Below, piece by piece: positions 1 to 8,205 of a stretch of DNA of 64,000 nucleotides. Location: contig JAEYYX010000035.1 in NCBI GenBank assembly GCA_023428245.1, forward strand, positions 1-64,000. Reading direction: 5' to 3'. Positions within the stretch are counted from its first letter, which is position 1. Each line of letters opens with the position of its first letter. This DNA is from Pseudomonadota bacterium. GTDB lineage: Bacteria; Myxococcota_A; Polyangia; Polyangiales; Polyangiaceae. Position numbers and translations under genes: made by a program. The notes below the pieces were generated by a model. That model had not been told where the DNA came from and searched no databases. It saw only the letters and a program-made list of their open reading frames with translations.

Positions 1-119
1 ACCTCCAGCGCGGCTTCCAGCTGCGAGGCGGCCATCAGTCCCATGCGGATCAGTTCGCCCTGCAGCGCGCGCTGCTCGTCGTCGTAGCTCTTGACGATGT
101 GCTGGTGTTGCTCGTTCAT
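1..119 (-). CDS. phoU: PhoU phosphate-signalling protein, N-terminal fragment (runs off the window)
   Basis: Only the first 39 or so codons are present; the rest lies beyond base 1. The visible peptide opens MNEQHQHIVKSYDDEQ and continues with an LIRMGLMAASQLEAAL helix, which is the usual start of PhoU. PhoU is a peripheral helical-bundle protein that couples Pst transporter activity to the PhoR/PhoB system. Its ATG shares one base with the pstB stop (TGATG), so it is the last visible gene of pstSCAB-phoU and probably translationally coupled. Identity rests on the short N-terminus plus the operon context. Confidence 0.85.
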   Translation of the reverse strand, partial: MNEQHQHIVKSYDDEQRALQGELIRMGLMAASQLEAALE

Positions 120-1003
120 CAGCCGAACCTCCCGGTGATGTAGTCCTCGGTCTGCTGCTTGCCGGGGTTGGAGAATATCTGCGCGGTCGGGCCGTGCTCG
201 ACCAGGTCGCCCAGGTACATGAAGGCGGTGTAGTCGGACACGCGTGCGGCCTGCTGCATGTTGTGGGTGACGATGACGATCGTGTAGTCCTTCTTGAGCT
301 CGTGGATGAGCTCCTCGACGCGGGCCGTCGCGATCGGATCCAGAGCCGAACAGGGCTCGTCCATCAGGATTACTTCCGGCTCCATCGCGAGCGTACGGGC
401 GATGCAAAGCCTCTGCTGTTGGCCCCCGGAGAGGCTCAAGCCGCTCCGATGGATGCCGTCTTTGACTTCATCCCACAGCGCCACCTGGCGCAGCGCCCGC
501 TCGACCAGGGCGTCCGGCTCAGCTACCTTCAGCCCATTCAAGCGCAGACCAGCCAGCACGTTGTCGCGGATCGACATGGTCGGGAACGGGTTCGGCTTCT
601 GGAAGACCATGCCGACTCGCCTCCGCAGACGCACGGGGTCCATCGAGAAGATGTCCTGGCTGTCGAGATGCACCTGACCCGCCGAGGTTGCGCCGCTCAC
701 CACTTCGTGCATCCGGTTCAGACAGCGGATGAAGGTCGACTTGCCACAGCCGGAGGGCCCGATGATGGCGGTGACGTGCTTCTCGTAGAGAGGAATCGAG
801 ATCCCTTTCAAGATCTCCCGCGCCCCAAAGCTCGCACGCAGTCCCACTGCGCTCATCTTGGCGTTCTCATGGAGAGGCTCGAGCAGCGCGCCCAAAGCTC
901 CCACGCTGGGAGGCGGCGGAACCACTTGCAGGTGGCCATCCGAGCCCCAGGCCGCTCCGGAGACATTGCCGCCCGTTACCACGGAGTTTGTCGTGATCAT
1001 CAT
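119..1003 (-). CDS. pstB: Phosphate ABC transporter ATP-binding protein PstB
   Basis: ATPase of the high-affinity phosphate importer PstSCAB, acting on the cytoplasmic face of the inner membrane. The 294-residue product has a Walker A GPSGCGKST, the PstB-typical CLNRMHE segment after it, the signature LSGGQQQRLCIAR, Walker B VILMDEP and the switch histidine in VTHNMQQA. It ends ...EDYITGRFG as PstB does. There are about 50 extra residues before the ABC core (family length is about 250-260), so a later start is possible, but the ATG at 1003 directly abuts the pstA stop with a GAGG just before it. Confidence 0.95.
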   Translation of the reverse strand: MMITTNSVVTGGNVSGAAWGSDGHLQVVPPPPSVGALGALLEPLHENAKMSAVGLRASFGAREILKGISIPLYEKHVTAIIGPSGCGKSTFIRCLNRMHEVVSGATSAGQVHLDSQDIFSMDPVRLRRRVGMVFQKPNPFPTMSIRDNVLAGLRLNGLKVAEPDALVERALRQVALWDEVKDGIHRSGLSLSGGQQQRLCIARTLAMEPEVILMDEPCSALDPIATARVEELIHELKKDYTIVIVTHNMQQAARVSDYTAFMYLGDLVEHGPTAQIFSNPGKQQTEDYITGRFG

Positions 1004-1849
1004 TTACCTCACTCGATGTCGAACCAGGACACGTGCGGCGACATTCAACGTCAGGACTAATGCCACCAAGACGAGCGCCGCTGCCCACGCCTGGCGGTGC
1101 CAGTCCTCATAAGGGGACACGGCATAAGTGTAGATTTGCACCGGAAGGGAGGCCGTCGGCTCATCGAGCCCGCCCGGCCAGAACCGGTTGGAGAAGGAAG
1201 TGAAGAGGAGCGGAGCTGTTTCTCCCGCCACACGCGCCACTGCGAGCATGATGCCGGTAGCGACACCGGGAGCCGCTGTGCGGAGCATCACGCTCAGAGT
1301 CGTGCGCCACTGGGGCACACCGAGCCCGAGAGCCGCCTCGCGGAGCGCCTCAGGGACAAGCTTCAGAAGCTCTTCGGTCGTACGCGTGACGGTCGGCAAC
1401 ATGATCACCGCGAGCGCGACCCCGCCAGCATACGCAGAGAACTGCTTGGTGCGGATGACGAGCAGCGAATAGACGAAGATGCCGATGGTGACCGAGGGTA
1501 CACCGCTCATCACATCCGCCGAGAACCGCACGACCTTCCCGAGCCGGGTATGCCCGAACTGCGAGAGGTAGACGCCCGCCAGAACCCCCGGGGGGATGCC
1601 GAACAAGCAGGCGAGTCCGACCAGGGTCAGCGTGCCGGTGATGGCGTTGGCAACGCCCCCGTGCTCTTCGCCCACCGGCGTCGGTAGCTCAGTAAAGAAC
1701 TCGAAGCTGATTCCGCCGAGCCCTCGCGCTGTCACGTAGTAAAGGACCGAAAACAGGGGAACGAGCGCCACGAGCGCTGCCAGAAGACAGAGGCCGCGCA
1801 CGATGCGGTCGACGGCCTTTCGGTAGGTGAAATTGCTGCGAATGTTCAT
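1004..1849 (-). CDS. pstA: Phosphate ABC transporter permease PstA
   Basis: Second membrane subunit of the phosphate importer. It is about 281 residues with six predicted membrane segments and the binding-protein-dependent transport EAA loop (EALREAALGLGVPQWRT), which contacts PstB. I chose the ATG at 1849 (MNIRSNFTYRK) because it overlaps the pstC stop as TGATG, the same junction seen between pstB and phoU. The longer reading frame from 1882 would overlap pstC by 34 bases. It lies between pstC and pstB in the standard order. Confidence 0.93.
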   Translation of the reverse strand: MNIRSNFTYRKAVDRIVRGLCLLAALVALVPLFSVLYYVTARGLGGISFEFFTELPTPVGEEHGGVANAITGTLTLVGLACLFGIPPGVLAGVYLSQFGHTRLGKVVRFSADVMSGVPSVTIGIFVYSLLVIRTKQFSAYAGGVALAVIMLPTVTRTTEELLKLVPEALREAALGLGVPQWRTTLSVMLRTAAPGVATGIMLAVARVAGETAPLLFTSFSNRFWPGGLDEPTASLPVQIYTYAVSPYEDWHRQAWAAALVLVALVLTLNVAARVLVRHRVR

Positions 1850-2829
1850 CACTTCGCTCCGCCCTGGCGCGCTACTCGCCACACCAAAAACCGCGCGAAG
1901 GCGTTGAGGAGCACGGTAATGACGAAGAGCAACAGCCCGATCTCGGCCAGGGCGGAGAGATAAAGGTCCTCTGTAGCTTCCGTAAACTCATTGGCGATCA
2001 CGCTGGCCATCGTGTAGCCAGGCGCAAAGAGCGAGGCACTGATGTCCGCGCGGTTGCCGATCAGCATCGTGACAGCCATCGTCTCACCGAGCGCGCGCCC
2101 CAGGCCCAAGACGACCGCGCCCACGAGCCCCGAACGCGCCACCGGAAAAACACCCGTGCGGATCGCTTCCCATTGCGTCGCTCCGAGTCCGAGGGCCGCC
2201 TCGCGATAAGCACGGGGCACGGCGCGCAGCACTTCGCGACTCACCGAAGCGATCGTCGGCGTGATCATGATGGCCAGCACGACACTCGCCGTCAGCATCC
2301 CGTACCCTTGATTCGGGCCCGAAAACAAAGGCAAAAATCCGAGAGTCGCGCGCAGAGCCGGCTCCACAGTCTCGCGCATGAGCGGAGCTAAGGCGAAGAT
2401 ACCCCAGAGGCCGTAGACGACGCTCGGCACAGCGGCGAGGAGCTCCACCAAGAACCCGAAAGGATTTCTCAGCCACTCCGGCGCGAGCTCGCTCAGAAAG
2501 AGCGCCACTCCGAACGAAACGGGCACGGCGAGCGCCAGCGCCACTGTCGAGGAGACGATGGTCCCGTAAATGAACGGAAGCGCACCGAACTGCTCGGTTA
2601 CCGGGTTCCACTCAAGGCTCGTAATGAACTGCCAATGGAACGTCTCGAGGCTCAGCCAGGAGGACGCGATCATCTGGCCTGTCATCCCAAGGACCGTCAG
2701 GATGACGATCGACGCGGAAGCAGCGGTGATCCACGAAAATACGCGGTCGCCACGGTGGGTATCCCCTCGAAAACGCCCTGGTACGAGGGGCGGGCGCTCA
2801 GGTGTAGGCCAGATGCTCTGCCTCATCAT
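1849..2829 (-). CDS. pstC: Phosphate ABC transporter permease PstC
   Basis: First membrane subunit of the phosphate importer, 326 residues. It has an N-terminal cytoplasmic stretch, a membrane segment near residues 35-55, the characteristic large loop and LPFIYGTIVSS segment, and an EAA loop (REAALGLGATQWEAIRTG). It overlaps the pstS stop by four bases and the pstA start by one, so the three genes are almost certainly co-transcribed and coupled. Length and topology are normal for PstC. Confidence 0.94.
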   Translation of the reverse strand: MMRQSIWPTPERPPLVPGRFRGDTHRGDRVFSWITAASASIVILTVLGMTGQMIASSWLSLETFHWQFITSLEWNPVTEQFGALPFIYGTIVSSTVALALAVPVSFGVALFLSELAPEWLRNPFGFLVELLAAVPSVVYGLWGIFALAPLMRETVEPALRATLGFLPLFSGPNQGYGMLTASVVLAIMITPTIASVSREVLRAVPRAYREAALGLGATQWEAIRTGVFPVARSGLVGAVVLGLGRALGETMAVTMLIGNRADISASLFAPGYTMASVIANEFTEATEDLYLSALAEIGLLLFVITVLLNAFARFLVWRVARQGGAK

Positions 2830-3896
2830 GTCCCTTGCGATAGAAGCGGCTTTCCGCCGAAATGAAGCGTCTTCAGTCTCTCGTCGATCTTCTGAACGAC
2901 AGGAGCAGGCAGCGGGGCGTAGTGGAGCGCAGCTGCGAGCCCTTGTCCGTCGTGAACCGCCCAGGCAATGAACTTCGCGAGAGCCTTGCCCTTCCTCTCG
3001 TTCTTCGATTCTTCGTAAACGAGGAGATAGGTAAACGAGGCGATTGGATAGCTCTCGGCTCCCGGCGCGTTCACAAGCGAGGCAACCAAAGAGTCATCCA
3101 TCTCGACGTTCTCCGCTGCGGCGGTGACCGAGGGGACCTTCGCCGAAACGTAAGCTCCTTCGCGATTTTTCATCGCCGCGATAGTGAGCCGATTCTGCTC
3201 CGCGTAAGCGAGCTCGGTATAACCGATGGTGCCGGGAGTCGTCTTCAGCTGCCCGGTGACGCCTTCATTGCCTTTTGCGCCGAGTCCCGCGGGCCACTTC
3301 ACGCTCTTGCCTTCGCCGACGACGCTCCGAAACTCTGGGCTGACGCTGGCCAAATACCCCGTGAAAACTGCGGTCGTGCCGCTGCCGTCGGAACGGGTGA
3401 CCACCGCGATCGGGAGATTCGGAAGCGCGACCCCTGGGTTGGTCCGGGTAATCCGCTCGTCGTTCCAGGTCTTGATCTTGCCAAGAAAAATCTCGGCGAG
3501 AACTTCCCCGTCGAGCTTCAGCTCCCCGGTAACCCCGGGGATATTGTAAGCGACAACAACAGCCCCGATCGTCACCGGAATGTGGAGGATGGTGCGCGGC
3601 GCTTTCTTCGCATCAGAAGCGCTCATCGGCGCGTCCGTCGCGCCGAAATCAACGGTCTCACTCGCGATCTGGCGGATGCCACCGCCAGAACCGATCGACT
3701 GATAGTTGATCCGGATCTCCGGGTGGAGCTTGTTGTACTCGCTCATCCACTTCGAATAGAGCGGGAATGGGAACGTCGCGCCTGCGCCGCCCAAGTAGAT
3801 ATTCGGCGAACCCGGGTCACCTTTTTTGCATCCCGCGGCGAGGCCGAGGAAGAGCAGGGCGGAGAGCCCTTTAAGAACGCTGCGTCGTTCGACCAT
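2826..3896 (-). CDS. pstS: Phosphate-binding lipoprotein PstS, possible Tat substrate
   Basis: Periplasmic phosphate receptor of the Pst importer, about 356 residues. The N-terminus has RRSVLKGL followed by a hydrophobic run and the lipobox LAAGC, so the mature protein should be lipid-anchored at that Cys. Phosphate-binding motifs typical of PstS are visible: GAGATFPFPLY, GSGGGIRQ, FGATDAPM and RSDGSGTT. I chose the ATG at 3896 (MVERRSV) because AGGA lies six bases ahead of it; a 17-codon upstream extension lacks this. The RRxVLKG sequence resembles a twin-arginine signal. A Pho box lies 54-82 bases upstream. Confidence 0.95.
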   Translation of the reverse strand: MVERRSVLKGLSALLFLGLAAGCKKGDPGSPNIYLGGAGATFPFPLYSKWMSEYNKLHPEIRINYQSIGSGGGIRQIASETVDFGATDAPMSASDAKKAPRTILHIPVTIGAVVVAYNIPGVTGELKLDGEVLAEIFLGKIKTWNDERITRTNPGVALPNLPIAVVTRSDGSGTTAVFTGYLASVSPEFRSVVGEGKSVKWPAGLGAKGNEGVTGQLKTTPGTIGYTELAYAEQNRLTIAAMKNREGAYVSAKVPSVTAAAENVEMDDSLVASLVNAPGAESYPIASFTYLLVYEESKNERKGKALAKFIAWAVHDGQGLAAALHYAPLPAPVVQKIDERLKTLHFGGKPLLSQGT

Positions 3897-3949
3897 TTCT
3901 GTCCTAGCTCGAGGGTGAGCGGACTTTCGGCGGCTTGCGCAGCACACTC

Positions 3950-3978
3950 GTCACAGCTTCGTGACAATTGGGTGACAG
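3950..3978 (-). promoter_or_regulatory. Triple Pho box (PhoB site) upstream of pstS
   Basis: On the minus strand three 7-base units, CTGTCAC, TTGTCAC and CTGTGAC, occur at exact 11-base spacing (3972-3978, 3961-3967, 3950-3956). That is the layout of PhoB-binding direct repeats, whose consensus is CTGTCAT with 4-base spacers. It sits between lolD and pstS and points towards pstS, so phosphate starvation should induce the pst operon through a PhoB-like regulator. No phoB or phoR lies in the window. Confidence 0.8.
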
Positions 3979-4017
3979 CCCGACCGAGACGGACTGCACC
4001 GTCCAGCCTGACTGCAA

Positions 4018-4752
4018 TCATGTCCCGTCGCGTGGCTTTTCGGCCGGGAAGGTCCGCCTCGCCTTGCCCACGTCGTCGAGCTCGACTCGCCCGTCCCGCA
4101 GGCGCACCACCCGCGGCATGCTCTCGGCGAAACCCGGGTTGTGGGTGACGACGACGATGGTCGTGTTGTGCTCCTTGTTCAGCTCGAAGAACAAGTCGTG
4201 CACCGAGTCGCCGGTGGTCGTGTCGAGGTTCCCCGTAGGTTCGTCCGCGAGAAGCAACTTCGGTTCGAGCACGAGCGCCCGCGCGACGGCGACGCGCTGC
4301 TGTTCACCCCCGCTCATCTCTCCCGGGCGATGGTTTGCGCGATGTCCGACCTGCACCTCATCGAGGAGCTTCTTGGCCCGAATGGCCATCTCACGCCGCG
4401 ACCGGCCCTGGATCAGACCGGGCATCATCACGTTCTCCAGAGCGTCAAACTCGGGGAGTAGATGGTGAAATTGGAAGACGAAGCCGATCTGCTGGTTTCG
4501 CACGGCGGCGAGGCGAGTGCGGCTCATGGTGGTGAGCTCCTCGCCAGCGAGCCGAATTTTGCCCGCGCTCGGCAGATCGAGGGTCCCGATACAGTGGAGG
4601 AGAGTGCTCTTGCCAGCTCCCGAGGGGCCGACGATGGAGAGGATCTCGCCAGCGTTGATCGTCAAATCGATGCCGCGCAGGACGTTCAGCGTTTGACCCA
4701 TGTGCTCGAAGGACTTCTCGAGCCCTTCGATGACGACGAGCGGTTCATTCAT
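4018..4752 (-). CDS. lolD: Lipoprotein-releasing ABC transporter ATPase LolD
   Basis: Cytoplasmic ATPase of the LolCDE-type machinery that extracts outer-membrane lipoproteins from the inner membrane. The 244-residue protein has Walker A GPSGAGKST, the LolD/MacB-family FVFQFHHLLPEFDALENV Q-loop region, signature MSGGEQQRVAVARAL and Walker B LLADEPTGNLD. I start it at the ATG at 4752 (MNEPLVVIEG), which gives an 8-base overlap with the permease gene; 30 further upstream codons lie inside that gene and are not LolD-like. It is the distal gene of prfB-lysS-lolC-lolD. Confidence 0.92.
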   Translation of the reverse strand: MNEPLVVIEGLEKSFEHMGQTLNVLRGIDLTINAGEILSIVGPSGAGKSTLLHCIGTLDLPSAGKIRLAGEELTTMSRTRLAAVRNQQIGFVFQFHHLLPEFDALENVMMPGLIQGRSRREMAIRAKKLLDEVQVGHRANHRPGEMSGGEQQRVAVARALVLEPKLLLADEPTGNLDTTTGDSVHDLFFELNKEHNTTIVVVTHNPGFAESMPRVVRLRDGRVELDDVGKARRTFPAEKPRDGT

Positions 4753-6478
4753 GTCGGATACCTTCCACAGGGAGCAGCCGGCTCGCGGCGAGCGCGGGAT
4801 AGAGCGTAGCGAGCGTGGTGATGAAGAGCGCAGATGCGCCAATGATGAGATAGTCGACGGTCTCCACGTTCACGGGCAGCCGCTCGACATAGTAGACCTC
4901 TGGATCGAGCCAGACGCCGAAAACGGAGAGCCCCTTCATCGCAACGTACCCCGCAGCCACGCCGATCACCGTACCGACGCTGCCGATCAAGACTCCCTCT
5001 GTCAGAAATAGCCGCAAGACTGCGCCGTCACTCGAGCCCATCGCCTTCAGGATCGCAATCTCCTTCGACTTCTCGGTCACCATCAGAAGCAGCGTGCAGA
5101 TGATGCAGAAGCTGGCGACAGCGATCGCGATCGAAAGGACCACGAAGCTCGCGAGCTTTTCGAGCTCGAGCGCCGTGAAAAGGTTCTTGTTCATCTCGCG
5201 CCAATCTCGAACCAACGTCGCCTCGCTGGCACCGGGTAGCTCCGCGAGGGCGCTCTTCACGCGCGGACCAACCGCTTCGACCTTACCCAGGTCTTCCACG
5301 CGGACATCGATCGAGGAGACCTTGAAGCCCATGTCGAGAAGGTCCGCCGCAGCCTCAAGGGTCATATAGGCGTGCGCCACGTCGTACTCATAGAGACCGC
5401 TATGAAAGATGCCGGCGACTCGGAAGCGACGGGTCTTCGGCATAATGCCCATGGGTCCCAGATCGCCCATGGGCGAGATCAGGGTCAGGACATCTCCGAC
5501 GAACGCATGCAGGTTCTCCGCGAGCTCTGAGCCAAGGACAACCCCGGGATACGCCTCTTGCTCCGCGCGAGCGAAAGAAGACCCGGAATCGGTGTCCTTG
5601 GGGCCCTGGTAGTAAAGCTCCCCTCCTTTGCTGACTCCGATGGGCGTGCCGGGGGGCAAATCGCGGAGCGCGTAAGGGTCTTCAAGGTATTTGAAGTCGC
5701 CGACCTCGACCTTTTTCGGGATGTCGACGACGGACGAGACCACTTTTGGATCGATGCCGCGGACCAGCATCCCCGCAGTGCTCGTCGAGCTCGAAGCCAT
5801 AATCTCACCCGCGATGACGGGCATGGCCCCCCGGACGCCGGGCACCTCACGCACCCGATCCAGCATCGCCCGATAGTCCTCGATACCCCCGCTCTGGGTC
5901 GACTCGATCCTCACATGGGCATCATTGTTCAGGATCTTCTCCTTCAGGTCCGCTCCGAAGCCGCCCATGACACTGATCACGGCACACAACTTGAACGAAC
6001 TCAGGCCAACCCCGAGGATCGAGAGGCCAGAGATTACCGTCAAGAACCCCGACTTTTTCGCGCGCAAATGGCGCGCGGCGACGAACGAGCGGAACGAACC
6101 GCGCTCGAGGACGCTCAGGATGAGTGGCAGCGCGGCGCTGAGGATCAGGATCGTGAAGACCGTGGCGCTCAAGGTTGCCCCCGCTCGGGTGAGCTGATGG
6201 GTGACCGAAAAGCGCACCGAACGCCCCTCTGGCAAACCCAGGGCCATAGTCCCGAGCCAGACCGCAGCGATGCCCGAGCCAACAGTCAGAAAAGCGCGCA
6301 CCGTCTTCCGCCAGCGAGCCGGGAGCCGGAGCCACCCGTAGACCACAAGCGAAAGCACGAGCAGCGCAAGCCCGAGGTTTAGTCCGATCTGGACTCCAAT
6401 CGGTAGTTCGCGAAACAGCTCACCGAGCTGCTGGAGCCAAGTCTTGTCAGCCGGGGCACGGCTCGCAGGTAGGTTCAT
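4745..6478 (-). CDS. lolC: LolC/LolE-family lipoprotein-releasing permease with an extra N-terminal membrane domain
   Basis: Permease partner of LolD. From about residue 132 it matches the family: SFVAARHLRAKKSGFLTVIS, a first membrane helix, a large periplasmic domain (about 170-430), then three C-terminal FtsX helices (LLLMVTEKSKEIAILKAMG is the coupling region). The 577-residue length exceeds the usual 400-420 because of about 130 extra N-terminal residues with three hydrophobic segments. Only one permease gene is present, so the complex may be homodimeric, as in LolF-type systems. It overlaps lysS by four bases. Confidence 0.88.
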   Translation of the reverse strand: MNLPASRAPADKTWLQQLGELFRELPIGVQIGLNLGLALLVLSLVVYGWLRLPARWRKTVRAFLTVGSGIAAVWLGTMALGLPEGRSVRFSVTHQLTRAGATLSATVFTILILSAALPLILSVLERGSFRSFVAARHLRAKKSGFLTVISGLSILGVGLSSFKLCAVISVMGGFGADLKEKILNNDAHVRIESTQSGGIEDYRAMLDRVREVPGVRGAMPVIAGEIMASSSTSTAGMLVRGIDPKVVSSVVDIPKKVEVGDFKYLEDPYALRDLPPGTPIGVSKGGELYYQGPKDTDSGSSFARAEQEAYPGVVLGSELAENLHAFVGDVLTLISPMGDLGPMGIMPKTRRFRVAGIFHSGLYEYDVAHAYMTLEAAADLLDMGFKVSSIDVRVEDLGKVEAVGPRVKSALAELPGASEATLVRDWREMNKNLFTALELEKLASFVVLSIAIAVASFCIICTLLLMVTEKSKEIAILKAMGSSDGAVLRLFLTEGVLIGSVGTVIGVAAGYVAMKGLSVFGVWLDPEVYYVERLPVNVETVDYLIIGASALFITTLATLYPALAASRLLPVEGIRHE

Positions 6479-8187
6479 CGAGCCTCGGGCCGAAGCAGCG
6501 GGAAAGCGATGACGTCGCGGATCGAAGGCTGTCCGGTGAGCATCATGATCACGCGGTCGATACCCATACCGAAGCCGGCGGCGGGAGGCATGCCGTGCTC
6601 GAGGGCGCGGATGTAGTCCTCGTCGTAGTCCATCGTTTCTTCGGCGCCCTTCGCCTTGCGGGCCACCTGAGCCTGGAAGCGCGCCGCCTGATCGTCCGGA
6701 TCGTTCAGCTCGGAGAAGGCATTCGCGATCTCGCGACCATCCACGAAGAGCTCGAAACGGTCGACCAGCGTCGGATCTTCGTCCTTCCGCCTCGAAAGTG
6801 GCGAAACATCGGCTGGATAGTCGATGATGAAGACGGGGATACTCTGGGAGCCCGATCGGTAGTCTTCCACGAGGAATGGCTCGGCCAAGTACTCGTAAGC
6901 GACGAAGCTCTGCTCACCGCTCGACTCAGACTTACCGAGCGCTCGTCTGAAGTTCCCCCAGTCGATCTTGCGGCCGCTCTTCTGAGCAAGTTCGCGCACC
7001 AGGACGTCTCCAGCTGCGCGCGCTTCGACGCTTGTCTTGTCGTTCACCGAAAGCACGTCGTAGGCGCCAGTGACACTCTTCGGCTCGAGCCCTGCGCGCT
7101 CGAGCGCATGGTCGATAGCCTGACTGAGCGGGACGCGAGCGAAGGGTTCATCGAGACGGAAGGTCCGGGCCTCGCGGAACGCGTCGTAGACGGCTCCTCG
7201 ACCCTCTTGCCGAAGCCTAGACTCAAGAGCACGGTCAACGAACCGGAGCATCTCTTCAGCCAGGTTCATGAGCGACTCATAGTCGGCGTAGGCCTGGTAG
7301 AGCTCGATCATGGTGAACTCGGGGTTATGGCGAGTGCTAATGCCCTCGTTCCGATAACAGCGGCCAATTTCGTAAACGCGCTCGATTCCTCCGACCAAGA
7401 GCCGCTTGAGATAAAGCTCCGGTGCGATGCGCAGGAAGAGCTCCATGTCCAGCGTGTTGTGGTGGGTGACAAACGGACGCGCCGCCGCGCCGCCGATAAG
7501 CGGATGCAGCGAAGGAGTTTCGACCTCCACGAATGCGCGAGCGTCCAGGAAGCTGCGCAGGGCCCCGAGCACCGTAGCGCGCGCTCGGATCACGTCGATC
7601 ACCTCCGGATTGGCGACCATATCGACGTAACGCTGTCGATAGCGAAGGTCGACGTCCGAGAGGCCATGCCACTTGTCCGCAGGCGGTCGGAGAGCCTTGC
7701 CGACCAAGCGAAGCTCCGCCAGCTCGAGGGAAAGCTCGCCAGTCTTGGTCACGATGACCGCACCCCGTCCGGCGACGTGGTCACCGAGATCAAGATCCTT
7801 CAAGACCTCAAAGGCAGGTCCGAGTTTGTCCACCTTGGCGAAGAGCTGGAGCTCGCCGCTCGTGTCGCGAACCTTGAGGAAGCTCGCCTTACCGAAGCCG
7901 CGTCTGCCGACCAGCCTGCCGAAAACCAAAAACTCCCGCGGACCGCTCGCGCAAATCGCCTCGACCTTCTCCGCGTCGTAGCCCGCTTCGCTCGACGCGG
8001 GCTCGAAGAACTTTCGGACTTCTGAGACAAACGAGCGGCGTCCCTGGTCAAGCTCCCTCGCGAGGTCGTTCGGGAACGGCTGCTCTCCGCGGGCCCGAAT
8101 CCGCTCCATCTTGTCGCGACGAGCTTGGATCAGGGCTTCTTCGCCTGTTTCGCTGCCGGCGCGATTCTGTTCTGATGGCTCACTCAC
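6475..8187 (-). CDS. lysS: Lysyl-tRNA synthetase, class II
   Basis: Charges tRNA-Lys. The order is an N-terminal OB-fold anticodon-binding domain (VFGRLVGRRGFGKASFLKVRD) and then the class II catalytic core. Motif 2 is visible as RCYRNEGISTRHNPEFTM and motif 3 as GFGMGIDRVIMMLT. The product is 570 residues against about 500 usually; the excess is an acidic N-terminal tail and insertions in the core. It lies 18 bases after prfB and overlaps lolC by four bases, giving the common prfB-lysS pairing. High confidence. Confidence 0.96.
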   Translation of the reverse strand: MSEPSEQNRAGSETGEEALIQARRDKMERIRARGEQPFPNDLARELDQGRRSFVSEVRKFFEPASSEAGYDAEKVEAICASGPREFLVFGRLVGRRGFGKASFLKVRDTSGELQLFAKVDKLGPAFEVLKDLDLGDHVAGRGAVIVTKTGELSLELAELRLVGKALRPPADKWHGLSDVDLRYRQRYVDMVANPEVIDVIRARATVLGALRSFLDARAFVEVETPSLHPLIGGAAARPFVTHHNTLDMELFLRIAPELYLKRLLVGGIERVYEIGRCYRNEGISTRHNPEFTMIELYQAYADYESLMNLAEEMLRFVDRALESRLRQEGRGAVYDAFREARTFRLDEPFARVPLSQAIDHALERAGLEPKSVTGAYDVLSVNDKTSVEARAAGDVLVRELAQKSGRKIDWGNFRRALGKSESSGEQSFVAYEYLAEPFLVEDYRSGSQSIPVFIIDYPADVSPLSRRKDEDPTLVDRFELFVDGREIANAFSELNDPDDQAARFQAQVARKAKGAEETMDYDEDYIRALEHGMPPAAGFGMGIDRVIMMLTGQPSIRDVIAFPLLRPEAR

Positions 8188-8205
8188 TTTTTCCTCACAA
8201 TATTC

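Noticed and set aside
1680..1710. tRNA-like GTAGCTCAGT
   Set aside because: It lies within pstA, and no tRNA acceptor or anticodon stems can be formed around it.
2862..4148. A 428-codon plus-strand frame opposite pstS
   Set aside because: Shadow of pstS; no conserved motif, and the Pho box and signal peptide support the minus strand.
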